Notes under the pieces: generated by a model
Seen by the model: only the letters and a program-made list of their open reading frames with translations
The model's database searches: none
Told to the model about the DNA's origin: nothing
Assembly: GCA_016210495.1 (NCBI GenBank)
Contig: JACQUC010000018.1
Location: forward strand, 12,887 to 76,886
DNA from: Chloroflexota bacterium
GTDB lineage: Bacteria; Chloroflexota; FW602-bin22; JACPRP01
Length of the DNA: 64,000 nucleotides
Direction of reading: 5' to 3'
In this document: positions 1-8,762 of the stretch, one piece after another
How positions within the stretch are numbered: the stretch's first letter is position 1
Layout: each line of letters opens with the position of its first letter
Translations under genes and position numbers: made by a program

Positions 1-128
1 ACGGCTACGATGGCCAGCAGAATGATCTTGCCGTCTCCGCCGAGCAACGCGGCCCTGGCCAGCTTGACGAGCTCGGGCGCGAGGGCGGGGTCGGCGACGG
101 GGACGAGGACGTTGCGGAAGCTGGTCAT
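1..128 (-). CDS. Universal stress protein-like, N-terminal part only
   Basis: The gene runs off the left edge, so only about 42 residues are visible. They begin MTSFRNVLVPVADPALAPEL and continue to a second hydrophobic strand (IILLAIVAV). The 'NVLVPV' opening strand, a helix rich in Leu/Ala, and a second strand match the start of the UspA nucleotide-binding fold. The ATG overlaps the stop of the upstream glycosyltransferase gene as ATGA, so the two are probably co-translated. The ATP-binding Gly-rich loop lies outside the window, so the family assignment is tentative. Confidence 0.5.
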   Translation of the reverse strand, partial: MTSFRNVLVPVADPALAPELVKLARAALLGGDGKIILLAIVA

Positions 129-1600
129 GGGCGCACCTGCCGGGTGGGGGTTGGGGGTTGGTGGTCCGGGGAACCCTCACCCTCACCCTCTCCCTTTTGC
201 GAAAGGGAGAGGGGACTGGCATCCTCGCCGCGTGGCCCCTGTTGGGAATGGGAGACGGGATTGCTGTCCTCGCTGGATCGCCCGCGAAGGCTTGGAGAGA
301 TCACATGGTGCGCCCCGGCTTCGGCTGGATGGGTTGGCTCTGGCAAGGTATGCGGCGCCACGTCGGCGACCAGCGGCGCGATCTTCTCGTCGAAGATGGC
401 GGGCCAGGTGTAGTCGCGGAGAACGCGGCGGCGCAGGCCGTACGCCGTATCTTCCTGGACGAACGCGGCGATGGACGCGGCGATCTCGTCGGGGCTTTGC
501 TGCAACGAGAAGAAGTACACGTCGCCCAGCCCGACCTCCTTGAAGGGCGGGATGTCCGAGCAGAACACGGGCAGGCGCGCCAGCCCAGCCTCCAGTATGG
601 GGATGCCAAATCCCTCCTGGTAGCTCGGGAAGAACAGCAGATCGCCGATGGCATAGAGATCGCGGATCACGTGGTCGTCGACGGCGTAGGTGCCGTCTTC
701 GCCGGTAGCCATCTCGTAAAGAAAGACCACCTCCTCGGCCAGGCCGAGCTGCGCGCGCAGGGACTGAAGCACGTCCACGTAGTCGACGGAGCGGATGTTG
801 TGCGGGCCGGGTGGGCCCGTGACAACCAGCCGGGTCTTTAAGCCGCGCCGCACAAGGCTGCCGACTACGTGGATGGCGAGCTCGATGTTCTTGCGGGCGG
901 TGATGCGCGCCGGCAGCAGCAGGACGAGGTCCTGGGCGAACAGGTCGTTTTCCGAGGCGATGCGCGCGGCGAGTGGCGTGAGATTGAAGAACCTGGCCGG
1001 GTCGACGCCGTTACTAATGAGGTGAATCAGGTTGGCGTCGAGATCGAAGAGATCGGCAAGCTCCCGGCGACGCTCATGAGAGACGACGACGTAGGCGACG
1101 CCGGGGAGCGGTTGCTTGAGCAGGCTCCAAGGCGGCTCCGCGCGCATTTTGGGAAGGTAGAGCGGGTTGCTCCAGGACAGATCGTGGCACCAGGCGATGA
1201 CGCGGGGTGCGTGGCCGGACGAGAGCAGGCGGTGCAGCGCCGCCGTCAAGGGCAGGTTGAAGTGCAGAGAAAGGGCGTTGTGGACGATGCAGACGTCGAT
1301 GTCTGTGAACAACTCTTGCAAACAACTTTCGAGGGTCCGGCTCAGTTGTTGGAAGCCATCGCCGATCCTGCCGCGGTCCAGCTCCTCGTTAACGGCAAGG
1401 AGTGCTGGGTGCTTCGAGTCCAGCTCGGGGACGATGGTGACGGGGATGCGCTGGTCGAACTGCCGGCCACGTCCGGCGAATACTTGCACTGGGTAGCCGG
1501 CGTCGGCAAAAAGGCTCGTGGTAGCGGCGATGACGGATTCGACGCCGCCAACGATAGGTGGGCAGGTGTAGTGCAGCATCCCGATTGTGGGCCTGGGCAA
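125..1600 (-). CDS. Glycosyltransferase family 4
   Basis: A retaining GT-B glycosyltransferase that probably adds a sugar from an NDP-sugar to an envelope glycan or lipid. The N-terminal acceptor domain opens with 'YTCPPIVGGVESV', the Gly-rich loop of GT4 enzymes. The donor domain carries 'PSYQEGFGIPILEAG' near residue 330, the E-x7-E motif of the family. The start is a TTG preceded by a strong GGAGGTGAT-type ribosome site, and a promoter lies just upstream. Residues after about 420 are not GT-like. They form a Ser/Gly/Pro-rich tail partly encoded by a dispersed palindromic repeat (174-214), so the gene seems to have been extended by repeat insertion at its 3' end. The acceptor cannot be deduced. 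Confidence 0.88.
   Translation of the reverse strand: MPRPTIGMLHYTCPPIVGGVESVIAATTSLFADAGYPVQVFAGRGRQFDQRIPVTIVPELDSKHPALLAVNEELDRGRIGDGFQQLSRTLESCLQELFTDIDVCIVHNALSLHFNLPLTAALHRLLSSGHAPRVIAWCHDLSWSNPLYLPKMRAEPPWSLLKQPLPGVAYVVVSHERRRELADLFDLDANLIHLISNGVDPARFFNLTPLAARIASENDLFAQDLVLLLPARITARKNIELAIHVVGSLVRRGLKTRLVVTGPPGPHNIRSVDYVDVLQSLRAQLGLAEEVVFLYEMATGEDGTYAVDDHVIRDLYAIGDLLFFPSYQEGFGIPILEAGLARLPVFCSDIPPFKEVGLGDVYFFSLQQSPDEIAASIAAFVQEDTAYGLRRRVLRDYTWPAIFDEKIAPLVADVAPHTLPEPTHPAEAGAHHVISPSLRGRSSEDSNPVSHSQQGPRGEDASPLSLSQKGEGEGEGSPDHQPPTPTRQVRP
174..214. repeat. Dispersed CCCTCACCC/CCCTCTCCC palindromic repeat
   Basis: CCCTCACCCTCACCCTCTCCC is followed by a short loop and the complement GGGAGAGGG, giving a 9-bp stem. 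A second copy lies at 60634-60667. This copy lies within the reading frame of the glycosyltransferase and encodes part of its odd C-terminal tail. Confidence 0.75.
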
Positions 1601-1649
1601 AGCTCGATCACCTCCCCTCCTCCGCCGTGTCGATTATGGGTCGGGGTTG

Positions 1650-1679
1650 AGTATAATGGGTGAGGAGAGGGGTTGTCAA
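1650..1679 (-). promoter_or_regulatory. Promoter of the glycosyltransferase operon
   Basis: On the minus strand TTGACA (1679-1674) and TATACT (1655-1650) are separated by 18 bp. The start codon lies about 50 bp downstream, behind a good ribosome binding site. Confidence 0.65.
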
Positions 1680-1706
1680 ACGGATCCACACAACATTCCT
1701 TGCGCC

Positions 1707-1835
1707 TTAGCGCTTTGCTCTCTGGAGCGGCTGAATTTGGACTTCCTCCATTGGATAATCGGCTGTGTTGCCGGTGATGACGGTCGCTCTGTGGCCGTAG
1801 GCGCTGGCCGCCACTAACACACCGCTGGTGGAAAA
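1707..1835 (-). pseudogene. C-terminal remnant of a PIN-domain (VapC-like) toxin
   Basis: The minus strand encodes about 40 residues that include 'VLVAASAYGHRATVITGN' followed by TADYPMEEVQ and a stop at 1709-1707. This is the usual end of VapC-type PIN nucleases, with the last acidic residue after 'TGNTADY'. No DTN-type N-terminus or start codon is found upstream before the next gene. It is therefore a fragment of a toxin gene, not a functional copy. Confidence 0.6.
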
Positions 1836-1864
1836 TGTAGCTGACCCTAGCTCCTGACGCACCC

Positions 1865-2641
1865 TTAGCCGGACCGCATAGCCATCACGCCGGCGATGCA
1901 GACCCCAATGACGACGATGATCAGGCGCATGGTGCGGTCGTCAATCCGATAGGAGAGGGCACCAGCGGCGTAGCCCCCGATGGTGGCGCCGATCGCCATC
2001 AGGATGGCGGCGTCCCACACGACGGTCGCGGTTAATGCGAAGAGCGCCACGGCTACCCCTCTAACGCCGAGGCTGAAGAGGTTCTTGAGCCCATTGGCCT
2101 GGCGGATGCTGCTCACCCCGAAGAGGGTTAGCGCGCTGAGCATGAGTATGCCCATACTGGCGCCGAAATATCCGCCGTAGGCGGAGATCAATAACTGGCC
2201 CACGACGGCCACGATGCGCCAGTAGATTGCCCTGTCACCATCGATGCCCGCGCGAAGCTTCTTTTCGATCGGCCGCTGCAGCGCGATCAGCGCGGTGGCG
2301 AGCAGGATAAGGTAAGGAGCGATGGTGGTAAAGATTGCGGCTGGGAGTCTGACCAGCGCGAATGCCCCGACGACGCCACCGGCCAGCGACGGCAATAGCA
2401 GCCATAGCCACCACCGCTCAGCCGTCTCGATCTCGCGACGGAAACCCCACACAGCGCCGAACCCGCCCGGCCAGAGGGCTACGGCGCTGGTGACGTTGGC
2501 GCTGACGGGTGGTACTCCGAGCGCAAGCAGGGTGGGAAAGGAAAGCAGCGTCCCCCCTCCCGCGAGGGAGTTCACCGCGCCGCCGCCAAACGCGGCGGCA
2601 AACGCGATACCCGCAATCCACCATTGATCCAACGAAAACAA
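1865..2641 (-). CDS. TauE/SafE-family permease
   Basis: An integral membrane protein of the sulfite exporter TauE/SafE family, which moves small anions such as sulfonates or sulfite. The product is almost entirely hydrophobic with about eight membrane spans. It carries the family's first repeat signature, 'GGAVNSLAGGGTLLSFPTLL' near the N-terminus, and a matching 'YGGYFGASMGILML' in the second half. The chosen start is a TTG at 2641 behind GGGGG. An in-frame ATG at 2722 exists, but that stretch is the tail of a broken kinase gene read in another frame. Substrate unknown. Confidence 0.8.
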   Translation of the reverse strand: MFSLDQWWIAGIAFAAAFGGGAVNSLAGGGTLLSFPTLLALGVPPVSANVTSAVALWPGGFGAVWGFRREIETAERWWLWLLLPSLAGGVVGAFALVRLPAAIFTTIAPYLILLATALIALQRPIEKKLRAGIDGDRAIYWRIVAVVGQLLISAYGGYFGASMGILMLSALTLFGVSSIRQANGLKNLFSLGVRGVAVALFALTATVVWDAAILMAIGATIGGYAAGALSYRIDDRTMRLIIVVIGVCIAGVMAMRSG

Positions 2642-2679
2642 CGCGAATTCGTCCCCCAAAGCCTCCGATTTCGAGTCAA

Positions 2680-2964
2680 CCAGGTGGGTCGGCCGGAGAA
2701 TTGCACGCCCAGGGCAAGCCACCCCACGGGCGAAGCGGAGTAGGCCAGGTATTGCACGTTGGCCCAGAATATCTTGGTGGGCAACTCGACGCCGGTCATC
2801 TCCAGCGTGTTACCCAGCGACCAAGTCACCGCTATGACCATCAGCACGGCAAACTGGCTAGCAGCAGGCAATGCACGGTGCCGCCAGGCGTAGACGCCGA
2901 GCGCCCCAGTGATCGCCGCCGACGCCAGCAAGACCCATATGTACGGCGTGTACCGGTAGGCCAT
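2680..2964 (-). pseudogene. N-terminal remnant of a 7TM-sensor histidine kinase
   Basis: Starting from ATG at 2964 the frame encodes three clear membrane segments and ends in 'VQFSGRPTWLTRNRR'. This is the N-terminal seven-helix sensor domain of membrane histidine kinases of the 'histidine kinase N-terminal 7TM' type, which normally continues for four more helices and then PAS/HisKA/HATPase. Here homology stops after about 95 residues, exactly where the TauE/SafE permease begins in another frame. It is a truncated gene. Confidence 0.6.
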
Positions 2965-3070
2965 GGTCCCCTCGGCAAGGGCAACCACAGATTCATTAGA
3001 TTGCACTGATTACACTGATTTGCCTTCAGCGCGGCGACAAAGGCAAGACGTGCGTGTCAGAACCTGGGCG

Positions 3071-3592
3071 TCAGTATATCAGGTTGGTTGACGTTTGCCA
3101 ATGTGCTGGGTGCGCGAGGTGCGCGAGGGTGCGGAACACGTTTCCGCGGCAAGAGAGCAGACGGGGAGAGGCGCCGGCGAATAGGCAGCGAATAAGCGAA
3201 TGATCGGGCGGCTTGTTATCCGTGTCGCCAGTCTCCCTGCTCATACGAACGCCCGCACGCGCCTGACTGCGTTCGCGAACCTTCTGGTTCCACGATTCCC
3301 AGAACCCCAGGCTTGCCAGTGTGCCGATTGGCTGATTTCCGAGCCCGAAATTCACCACGACCTCAGGCCTCACGGCGGCCTCAGCCTTGAGAGGCGGGAA
3401 ACTCAGGCGCAGGACCTGGTGGGAGGGCAGGCCATCGGCGGTGAGCCACAGCTCGCCGTCGCCGGACATATTCAAGTACTCGCGGGAGAGCTCGAGACTG
3501 GCGTTGGCGGGGAGCTCGCCTCTGGCAATCAACTGCTTCTCAATGGCCGATGATTCAACCAGCCACTTGACAAGCAATCTCTGTAGGGCCAT
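3071..3592 (-). CDS. Hypothetical protein
   Basis: I do not recognise this product. The first 115 residues have protein-like composition: an amphipathic N-terminal helix, then a strand-rich segment with 'NMSGDGELWLTADG' and 'PEVVVNFGLGN'. The last 55 residues look like read-through into non-coding DNA. No good ribosome binding site precedes the ATG. The gene may itself be a fragment of a longer protein. Confidence 0.4.
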   Translation of the reverse strand: MALQRLLVKWLVESSAIEKQLIARGELPANASLELSREYLNMSGDGELWLTADGLPSHQVLRLSFPPLKAEAAVRPEVVVNFGLGNQPIGTLASLGFWESWNQKVRERSQARAGVRMSRETGDTDNKPPDHSLIRCLFAGASPRLLSCRGNVFRTLAHLAHPAHWQTSTNLIY

Positions 3593-3714
3593 AATACCAT
3601 CAGCCTAGCGGCCAGGTTGGGATGGCCCGCAGGCGCTGTCGGGGGTGTTAAGTACCGCTTCAAAGAAGACTCGCTTTGGTCGGCGTGCAGACCGTACGAG
3701 GAGGTGCGGACACT

Positions 3715-4836
3715 ATGCAACGGCTTCGACGGATTTGGTTGCCCCTGGTAATGCTGGCGTTGCCGCTTGGGCTGGGCATCGTCTTCTTTGGCCTTGCAGC
3801 ATCGGGAAGCGAGGCAGAGGGACCGCAGGGCTCGCCTGTGACGCCGCAGGCCACACCCTCGCCGCGCTTCGGTCACAGCCTGGCGACCATCGACGGGTAC
3901 GCCTATCTCTTTGGCGGACTGCAACTTTCCGGCGCCTCGTCGCCCGCGGTTTCGCCGCTCGGCTCTGTCTTGAACGACCTGTGGAAGTACAATTTTGCCG
4001 ACAATGTTTGGGCTCCCATCGTCGCCGACCCCGCGCCCCCGGCTCGCGCCCATCACTCAGCGTCGGTGAGCGCTGGCAGGATGTACGTTTTCGGCGGCAA
4101 CGACGCAGTGCGTGACCTTGACGACATCTGGTCCTACGACCCGACCGCCAACCGCTGGAGACAAGAGCCTTCGCAGGGAACATCCACGCCCGAGGCACGC
4201 TCTTGGCACCAAACGGTGGGCATCGACAGCCGCATTTACATGTTCGGGGGATAGGGAGTGGGCGACTGGATGTGGAGCTACGACCCCGCCGACGGCACTT
4301 GGACGGAAAGACGCGCCCACCCTGTGGGGTCGCGCTACGGCTTCAGTGCGGCGAATCTCGACGGCCAACTGGTCATTTCGGGCGGGCGCGGGTGGGCAGG
4401 CGAGTATATCGACGATTCGTGGGCCTACAACACGCAGGCCAACCAGTGGTCTCGGTTGGCGATGTTGTCCGGGACGCAGCCGATAACGTTGCCGGCAACG
4501 GCAAAGCAGGCGACGGCGGCGTCGGGCAACTCGATGTACATCTTCGGCGGAGAGGGGGCAGACGGGGCGGAGCGCAACACGGTGTGGCAGCTCCAGTTCA
4601 CACGCAGCCCCACCGTGTCGGTCAGCTCGCTGGCGGCTCTTCCGGCGGCTCGGAAGGATGCCGCAGCTACGATTCTCCCGCCAAGTGGCTTTGGTCCGCA
4701 GGCCGGGCCTGGGACGGTCCTGATCTTCGGTGGGCTGCGAGCCGGCCAGGCAATCGCGGAGACGACCATTTACGACATCGGCTGGCCATACCGGCTCCAT
4801 CTGCCAGTTCTAGTGCGAAGCTACCAGCAGCAATAG
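3715..4836 (+). pseudogene. Secreted Kelch-repeat protein interrupted by an in-frame TAG
   Basis: The gene starts at ATG 3715 after AGGAGG and encodes a signal peptide (RRIWLPLVMLALPLGLG...), then Kelch blades. Each blade shows the typical 'YMFGG' and 'W.YD...W' pattern, for example 'LYKYNF..W' and 'DIWSYDPTANRW'. At 4252-4254 a TAG follows 'IYMFGG'. The same frame continues without shift (GVGDWMWSYDPADG...) for another 190 residues to TAG at 4834-4836. A single base change explains the stop, probably TCG or TGG to TAG. The C-terminus 'RLHLPVLVRSYQQQ' resembles the basic tail of many Chloroflexota secreted proteins. Expected role: an extracellular beta-propeller for binding. Confidence 0.8.
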
Positions 4837-5032
4837 CAGTCGCCACTGGCAGCGAGGGAAGGAATGGCCTGATGGCCGCCGTCAGCGCCCTCGTTCGACG
4901 AAGCGGGGAGACAGGACTATTGAACTGGAAGCCGGAGATCGTGGCACCGTCGGGCCAGGTGAGGGCCGCCAGGGCGAAGGTGTGCTCGGCAGAGCTCTGC
5001 CCCACTGGTCGCCAGGGTAACACGCCTGGGGG

Positions 5033-5190
5033 GGGTATGACTTGAACATCTGGCTTCGGAGAAAGGTAACCACGGAATACACGGAAGGCACGGAAAGATA
5101 AGTATGGCTTGAACATACAAGCTCGCGAGAAAGTTAACCACGGAAGGCGCGGAAAGATTGGCTTGGGTTGAACAGCCAGGCCTGGGAGAA
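5033..5190. repeat. Degenerate tandem repeat of about 60 bp
   Basis: Two and a half imperfect copies follow one another. Each runs 'TATGRCTTGAACAT', then a 'GAGAAAGGTTAACCACGGAA'-like core, then 'GGCACGGAAAGAT'. They fill the gap between the Kelch gene and the cupin gene. The AACCACGGAA part resembles other AACCRC-type repeats of this window (27498-27568, 51600-51640, 56127-56163). Confidence 0.6.
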
Positions 5191-5203
5191 GGGGGCGGAT
5201 GAA

Positions 5204-5719
5204 GTGAGGAGAGTGCTCTTCATACCCAAAGAGGAGATTCACGGCCACTTCGCGAAGAACGCGCGGCAGGACATGAAAGTGGTGGCCCCGAATCGCTTGA
5301 CCGATAAGCTCTTCGAGGCTCTGAAAGCGCGAGGGAAGGAGGTCAAGGCCGAGCGCCCCCTGACCGGCGATGTCTGGAAGCACTCGGATGTCGACGAGCC
5401 AAACGACCTAACTGAATCCAAGGACTTCGTCGACGGCAGCCTACCACAATACGCGGCGGGTCCTTTTGCGGTGGCCTTTGCCAACGAAAGGGCCGGCCAA
5501 GACGAACACTATCACACTAAGCACCTGGAGATCTACTTTTCCGAGCATCCCTTAACCGCCGAGTATCGGTACCTGGGTGACCAGGAGACCAAAACCATCT
5601 GTCTGGAACAGGGCGGTGCCCTCGTTTTCGGTCCCGACGTCGTACACCGCGTGCGGCTGGGCGGGCTGACCATCGTCGTCGAGGTGCCCGCGGTGGCTGA
5701 CGATAGGACGGTGGTGTGA
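5204..5719 (+). CDS. Cupin-fold protein of unknown function
   Basis: A 171-residue protein with one cupin barrel in the C-terminal half. 'DEHYHTKHLEIYFSEHP' supplies the H-x-H and a following Glu of cupin motif 1, and 'FGPDVVHRVRLGGL' supplies the His of motif 2, so it probably binds a divalent metal. The first 90 residues show no known domain. I chose GTG at 5204 (VRRVLFIPKEE) because a GGGGG lies upstream. A TTG at 5168 lies inside the tandem repeat and is less likely. Whether it is an enzyme or a sugar/effector-binding protein is not visible. Confidence 0.7.
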   Translation: MRRVLFIPKEEIHGHFAKNARQDMKVVAPNRLTDKLFEALKARGKEVKAERPLTGDVWKHSDVDEPNDLTESKDFVDGSLPQYAAGPFAVAFANERAGQDEHYHTKHLEIYFSEHPLTAEYRYLGDQETKTICLEQGGALVFGPDVVHRVRLGGLTIVVEVPAVADDRTVV

Positions 5720-5807
5720 AAGGTTCGGTTGTAGCCGAGGTGGTTTTGCACTGCGTGAGGTGCTCTATTATCCACATCCGGATGAGTAACGGCGAGTGCT
5801 TGCCCGC

Positions 5808-6362
<555 letters not shown>

Positions 6363-6409
6363 CTTCCTCAACTGTCGGATGAAGGGACGAAGGCTTGAAT
6401 GTCCTTCAT

Positions 6410-7423
6410 CTACAAGTACTTGAGTCTCTTCTTATGAGTTAGCAGATCACAACTGTCCAACATATTGGCTAGCTGTAGCGTGCCTGGGAGGTCTACTTCT
6501 ATCACGGCCAGTCCGAATAGCGTTAGGACACATTGCGCCGACGTTCCGCGCCGCTCGACCCGCAGCTCGTGGATTGGCCTTGGCGCTAAGGGGACTCCTG
6601 GAGGGGGCAGGCCAGGATTGTTGACCATCCACTCATCGACTATGCGTCGCGTTTCGTTAGACGATGTGGACTGCTCGTCGAAGACATAGAAGACTGATTG
6701 CCTCGGAAGCCACATCCAGCGTGGAGAGCCGATGACGGAGAAGCGCGCGATGATCGGAGGTTGGGTACGCAGCACGTATTCCCTCAGAGGATCGAGCTCG
6801 GGCATCATCGCCACGTTTGGGCCTGCGGTTTTGCACACGTACTCAATAGTCGCTTTTGCGGCAAAACGGCACAGCGCTTGTGCTTCTGCATCTCCTCCTG
6901 TGCAATGTGTCTTTGCTCTCGAACTGAGGACGAATGGACCGTTTGTTCGAACATCTCGGCCACGGCTTTGGATCTTGCGAGCAATGTCTTCGGTCTTTAG
7001 GGCTACCTCCTCTTGGGTCCTACCGAAAAAGCGCAACCTGCGGCTGCCATCCTTCTGGGTACGCGTAATCTCCTCGACAGTCCCGTCACGGTAGTCGAAA
7101 AGGCCTGGGAAGTACTCGCCAGTCCGCTCGTCCTCGACTTCGACGTTAATCTTGCCCCATGGCGTGAGCCTTGCTTCAACAGCAAGCCTGAAGACCAAAC
7201 TGCACCTCGAAGATAGGTTGTCGACATTAGCGCCAAGGGTGTTGTTGCACTTCTCGCACACCTCGCGCACCGTCAACCAAGAGAAGCCGGTGAGGGCTTC
7301 GGGAATAATATGTTCGATGGAACCGGTCGTTTCCTGCTTGCAGAACAGGCATCGCACGTGTCGTCCGTTACCGTCCTTTTCTTCTGAAATGTCCAGTACG
7401 TGGTAAGGCAGGTGGCTATACAC
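6410..7423 (-). CDS. HNH endonuclease family protein
   Basis: A 337-residue protein with an HNH_5-type zinc-bound nuclease near the N-terminus. 'CLFCKQ' and 'CEKCNNTLG' form the two CxxC zinc knuckles, with the catalytic 'SIEHIIPEALTG' between them. The remaining 260 residues have no domain I recognise. They are a mix of strands and helices with a Trp/Pro-rich stretch near residue 240. It stands alone between toxin-antitoxin fragments, and no methylase is adjacent. A role in defence or as a homing-type nuclease is possible but not shown. Confidence 0.75.
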   Translation of the reverse strand: MYSHLPYHVLDISEEKDGNGRHVRCLFCKQETTGSIEHIIPEALTGFSWLTVREVCEKCNNTLGANVDNLSSRCSLVFRLAVEARLTPWGKINVEVEDERTGEYFPGLFDYRDGTVEEITRTQKDGSRRLRFFGRTQEEVALKTEDIARKIQSRGRDVRTNGPFVLSSRAKTHCTGGDAEAQALCRFAAKATIEYVCKTAGPNVAMMPELDPLREYVLRTQPPIIARFSVIGSPRWMWLPRQSVFYVFDEQSTSSNETRRIVDEWMVNNPGLPPPGVPLAPRPIHELRVERRGTSAQCVLTLFGLAVIEVDLPGTLQLANMLDSCDLLTHKKRLKYL

Positions 7424-7647
7424 TGATCATCCTAACACAAACCGCAGGGCGGGTGCTGGCCAAGACGCGACAGGTAACAGTCTGCTCATAAGAGTAGTTA
7501 CATTGGCGGTCTAGTAGGTCGGCGCGATGATGGCATTAGTGGACAAAAGTGCTTCTTCTGTCCAGGATCCGCCGGCCGGATGCCGGGGCTTGAGCCAAAT
7601 GGCCGTGCCCGTGGTTGTAAGTTCCGAGCCGCCGGTACAGCCTCTGC

Positions 7648-8016
7648 TCAACCTTTCGTGCGTTCCTCAAGGATCTCCAGGAACCGTCGCGGTGGGACGA
7701 TAGGAATTCCAGAAAAGGTGCGAAGCTCAGTTAGATGTTCGTCGGAAGCAACGATATAATCCACTCTGCCCTCTGCTGCACAGGCCAGGATCTTGTTGTC
7801 GGAGGGGTCGTCATCCACCACGTCTACCTCAGCCTCGCCGGCGGTGACTGTGGTGGCTAAGGCCATTGAGTCAACGAAGAGAAGAGGTGGATCTCTTCCT
7901 CGCTCCAACGGTGGCGCTTCCTAATGCGAGGATAGAAAAGGACTCGACGCAGATCCTCAAGGATGGGGAAAGACGTCACAAGCTCAAAATCAGCCTTGTA
8001 CCAGGCCTGAATGATC
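7648..8016 (-). pseudogene. COG1569-type PIN toxin, frameshifted and N-terminally interrupted
   Basis: On the minus strand, right after a palindromic repeat, the frame reads 'IQAWYKADFELVTSFPILEDL...RRHRWSEEE', the middle of a PIN-family toxin. Near 7860 the frame shifts, and the protein continues 'EAEVDVVDDDPSDNKILACA' followed by 'DYIVASDEHLTEL...GIPIVPPRRFLEIL', the canonical C-terminus. The N-terminal DTN strand is missing and the repeat occupies its place. A Phd antitoxin gene lies immediately upstream, so this was the toxin of that pair and is now inactive. Confidence 0.75.
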
Positions 8017-8087
8017 TGAGCCGGGAGCGCCCCGCTCTGCGGGGCCCGCCCCCTCGCGGGCGAGACGCCTGCGCTCCCGGATTCCTC
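8017..8087. repeat. 71-bp palindromic repeat inserted in the PIN gene
   Basis: The outer arms CCGGGAGCGC (8021-8030) and GCGCTCCCGG (8071-8080) are perfect inverted repeats, with CGGGGCCCGCCCCCTCGCGGG between them. A relative with the same borders (GAGGAATCCGGGAGC ... CGCTCCCGGCTCA) lies at 59598-59668 in the opposite orientation. It has no coding capacity, and it interrupts a PIN gene, as expected for a non-autonomous MITE/REP-like element. Confidence 0.75.
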
Positions 8088-8133
8088 CCAGCCAATTTAT
8101 GACCCAGCCCCACTTAGATCAAAGTGCGCAACG

Positions 8134-8427
8134 TTATGATGCCTTGGGAGAAGCTTGCTCTTGCCTTAGAGTGTCCATACCCTCCTGGACATCCCTCTCA
8201 AGCTCCCTCGGAGGCACGTCGTTGCTGCGCGCCGAGGCTTCCTCCATCATGCCGAAGACCCGCTCCTTGGCAAGCCGTTTCCATAGCTGGTACTCGTCTA
8301 TCGGGACGATGACTGCCATGGCTCGGCCTGAGCGTTCGATCACAAAATGATCGTGCTTGTAGAAAGCTTCCTCAATGAGTTGACCAAACTTGCGCCTGGC
8401 CTCGTAAGCCCCAATGGACTTTTCCAT
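8134..8427 (-). CDS. Phd/YefM-family antitoxin
   Basis: A 97-residue antitoxin. The N-terminal Phd/YefM fold 'AYEARRKFGQLIEEA', 'DHFVIERSGRAMAVIVPIDEY' is complete, and the charged C-terminal tail would wrap the toxin. It is transcribed ahead of a disrupted PIN toxin gene (7648-8016). A near-consensus promoter with a large inverted repeat precedes it, so autoregulation is likely. Because the toxin is broken, this gene now works alone or acts on another PIN protein. Confidence 0.88.
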   Translation of the reverse strand: MEKSIGAYEARRKFGQLIEEAFYKHDHFVIERSGRAMAVIVPIDEYQLWKRLAKERVFGMMEEASARSNDVPPRELERDVQEGMDTLRQEQASPKAS

Positions 8428-8451
8428 CTTTAGTGCCTGCCTTTTCCAGGA

Positions 8452-8516
8452 GAACTGTGTGATTCACACAATTGCGTAGATTGTGCAATTATGACACAGT
8501 TCTGTTTGCGTGTCAA
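8452..8516 (-). promoter_or_regulatory. Promoter and operator of the Phd antitoxin gene
   Basis: On the minus strand TTGACA (8516-8511) and CATAAT (8493-8488) are 17 bp apart. The arms GAACTGTGT (8502-8494 on the minus strand) and ACACAGTTC (8460-8452) form an inverted repeat that covers the -10 box and transcription start. This is a typical antitoxin operator. Confidence 0.7.
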
Positions 8517-8762
8517 ATCGCTTGCCAGTTTGGGCCTGGTTTCGTCTACGGTTCACAGTGGAACTTGCAGTTCATCATCTCAATCCGGTGGACGTAGTGG
8601 TGTCATTGATGAATCTCTGTTACGCGTACGCGCTTGGATTGCTGGGGCGGATACCGGAAACCAGATTCATCGACGTTGACAACGAAAACGTATCCATGAT
8701 ATTCTATAGGACGACGAGGCAACCGTGTATTCATCACGTGCCCTTTCGTCGGAGGTGATAAG
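8517..8762. other. Intergenic region without a recognisable gene
   Basis: Short open frames exist on both strands but none resembles a known family. The region ends in the ribosome site GGAGGTGAT of the next gene. Confidence 0.5.

Noticed and set aside
158..1663. Long plus-strand open frames opposite the glycosyltransferase
   Set aside because: They are antisense shadows of a GC-rich gene; the minus strand has clear GT4 motifs, ribosome site and promoter.
5033..5190. CRISPR-like array
   Set aside because: Two to three degenerate adjoining copies without unique spacers; likewise the 24-bp tandem in mnhA is coding and has no spacers. No cas genes.
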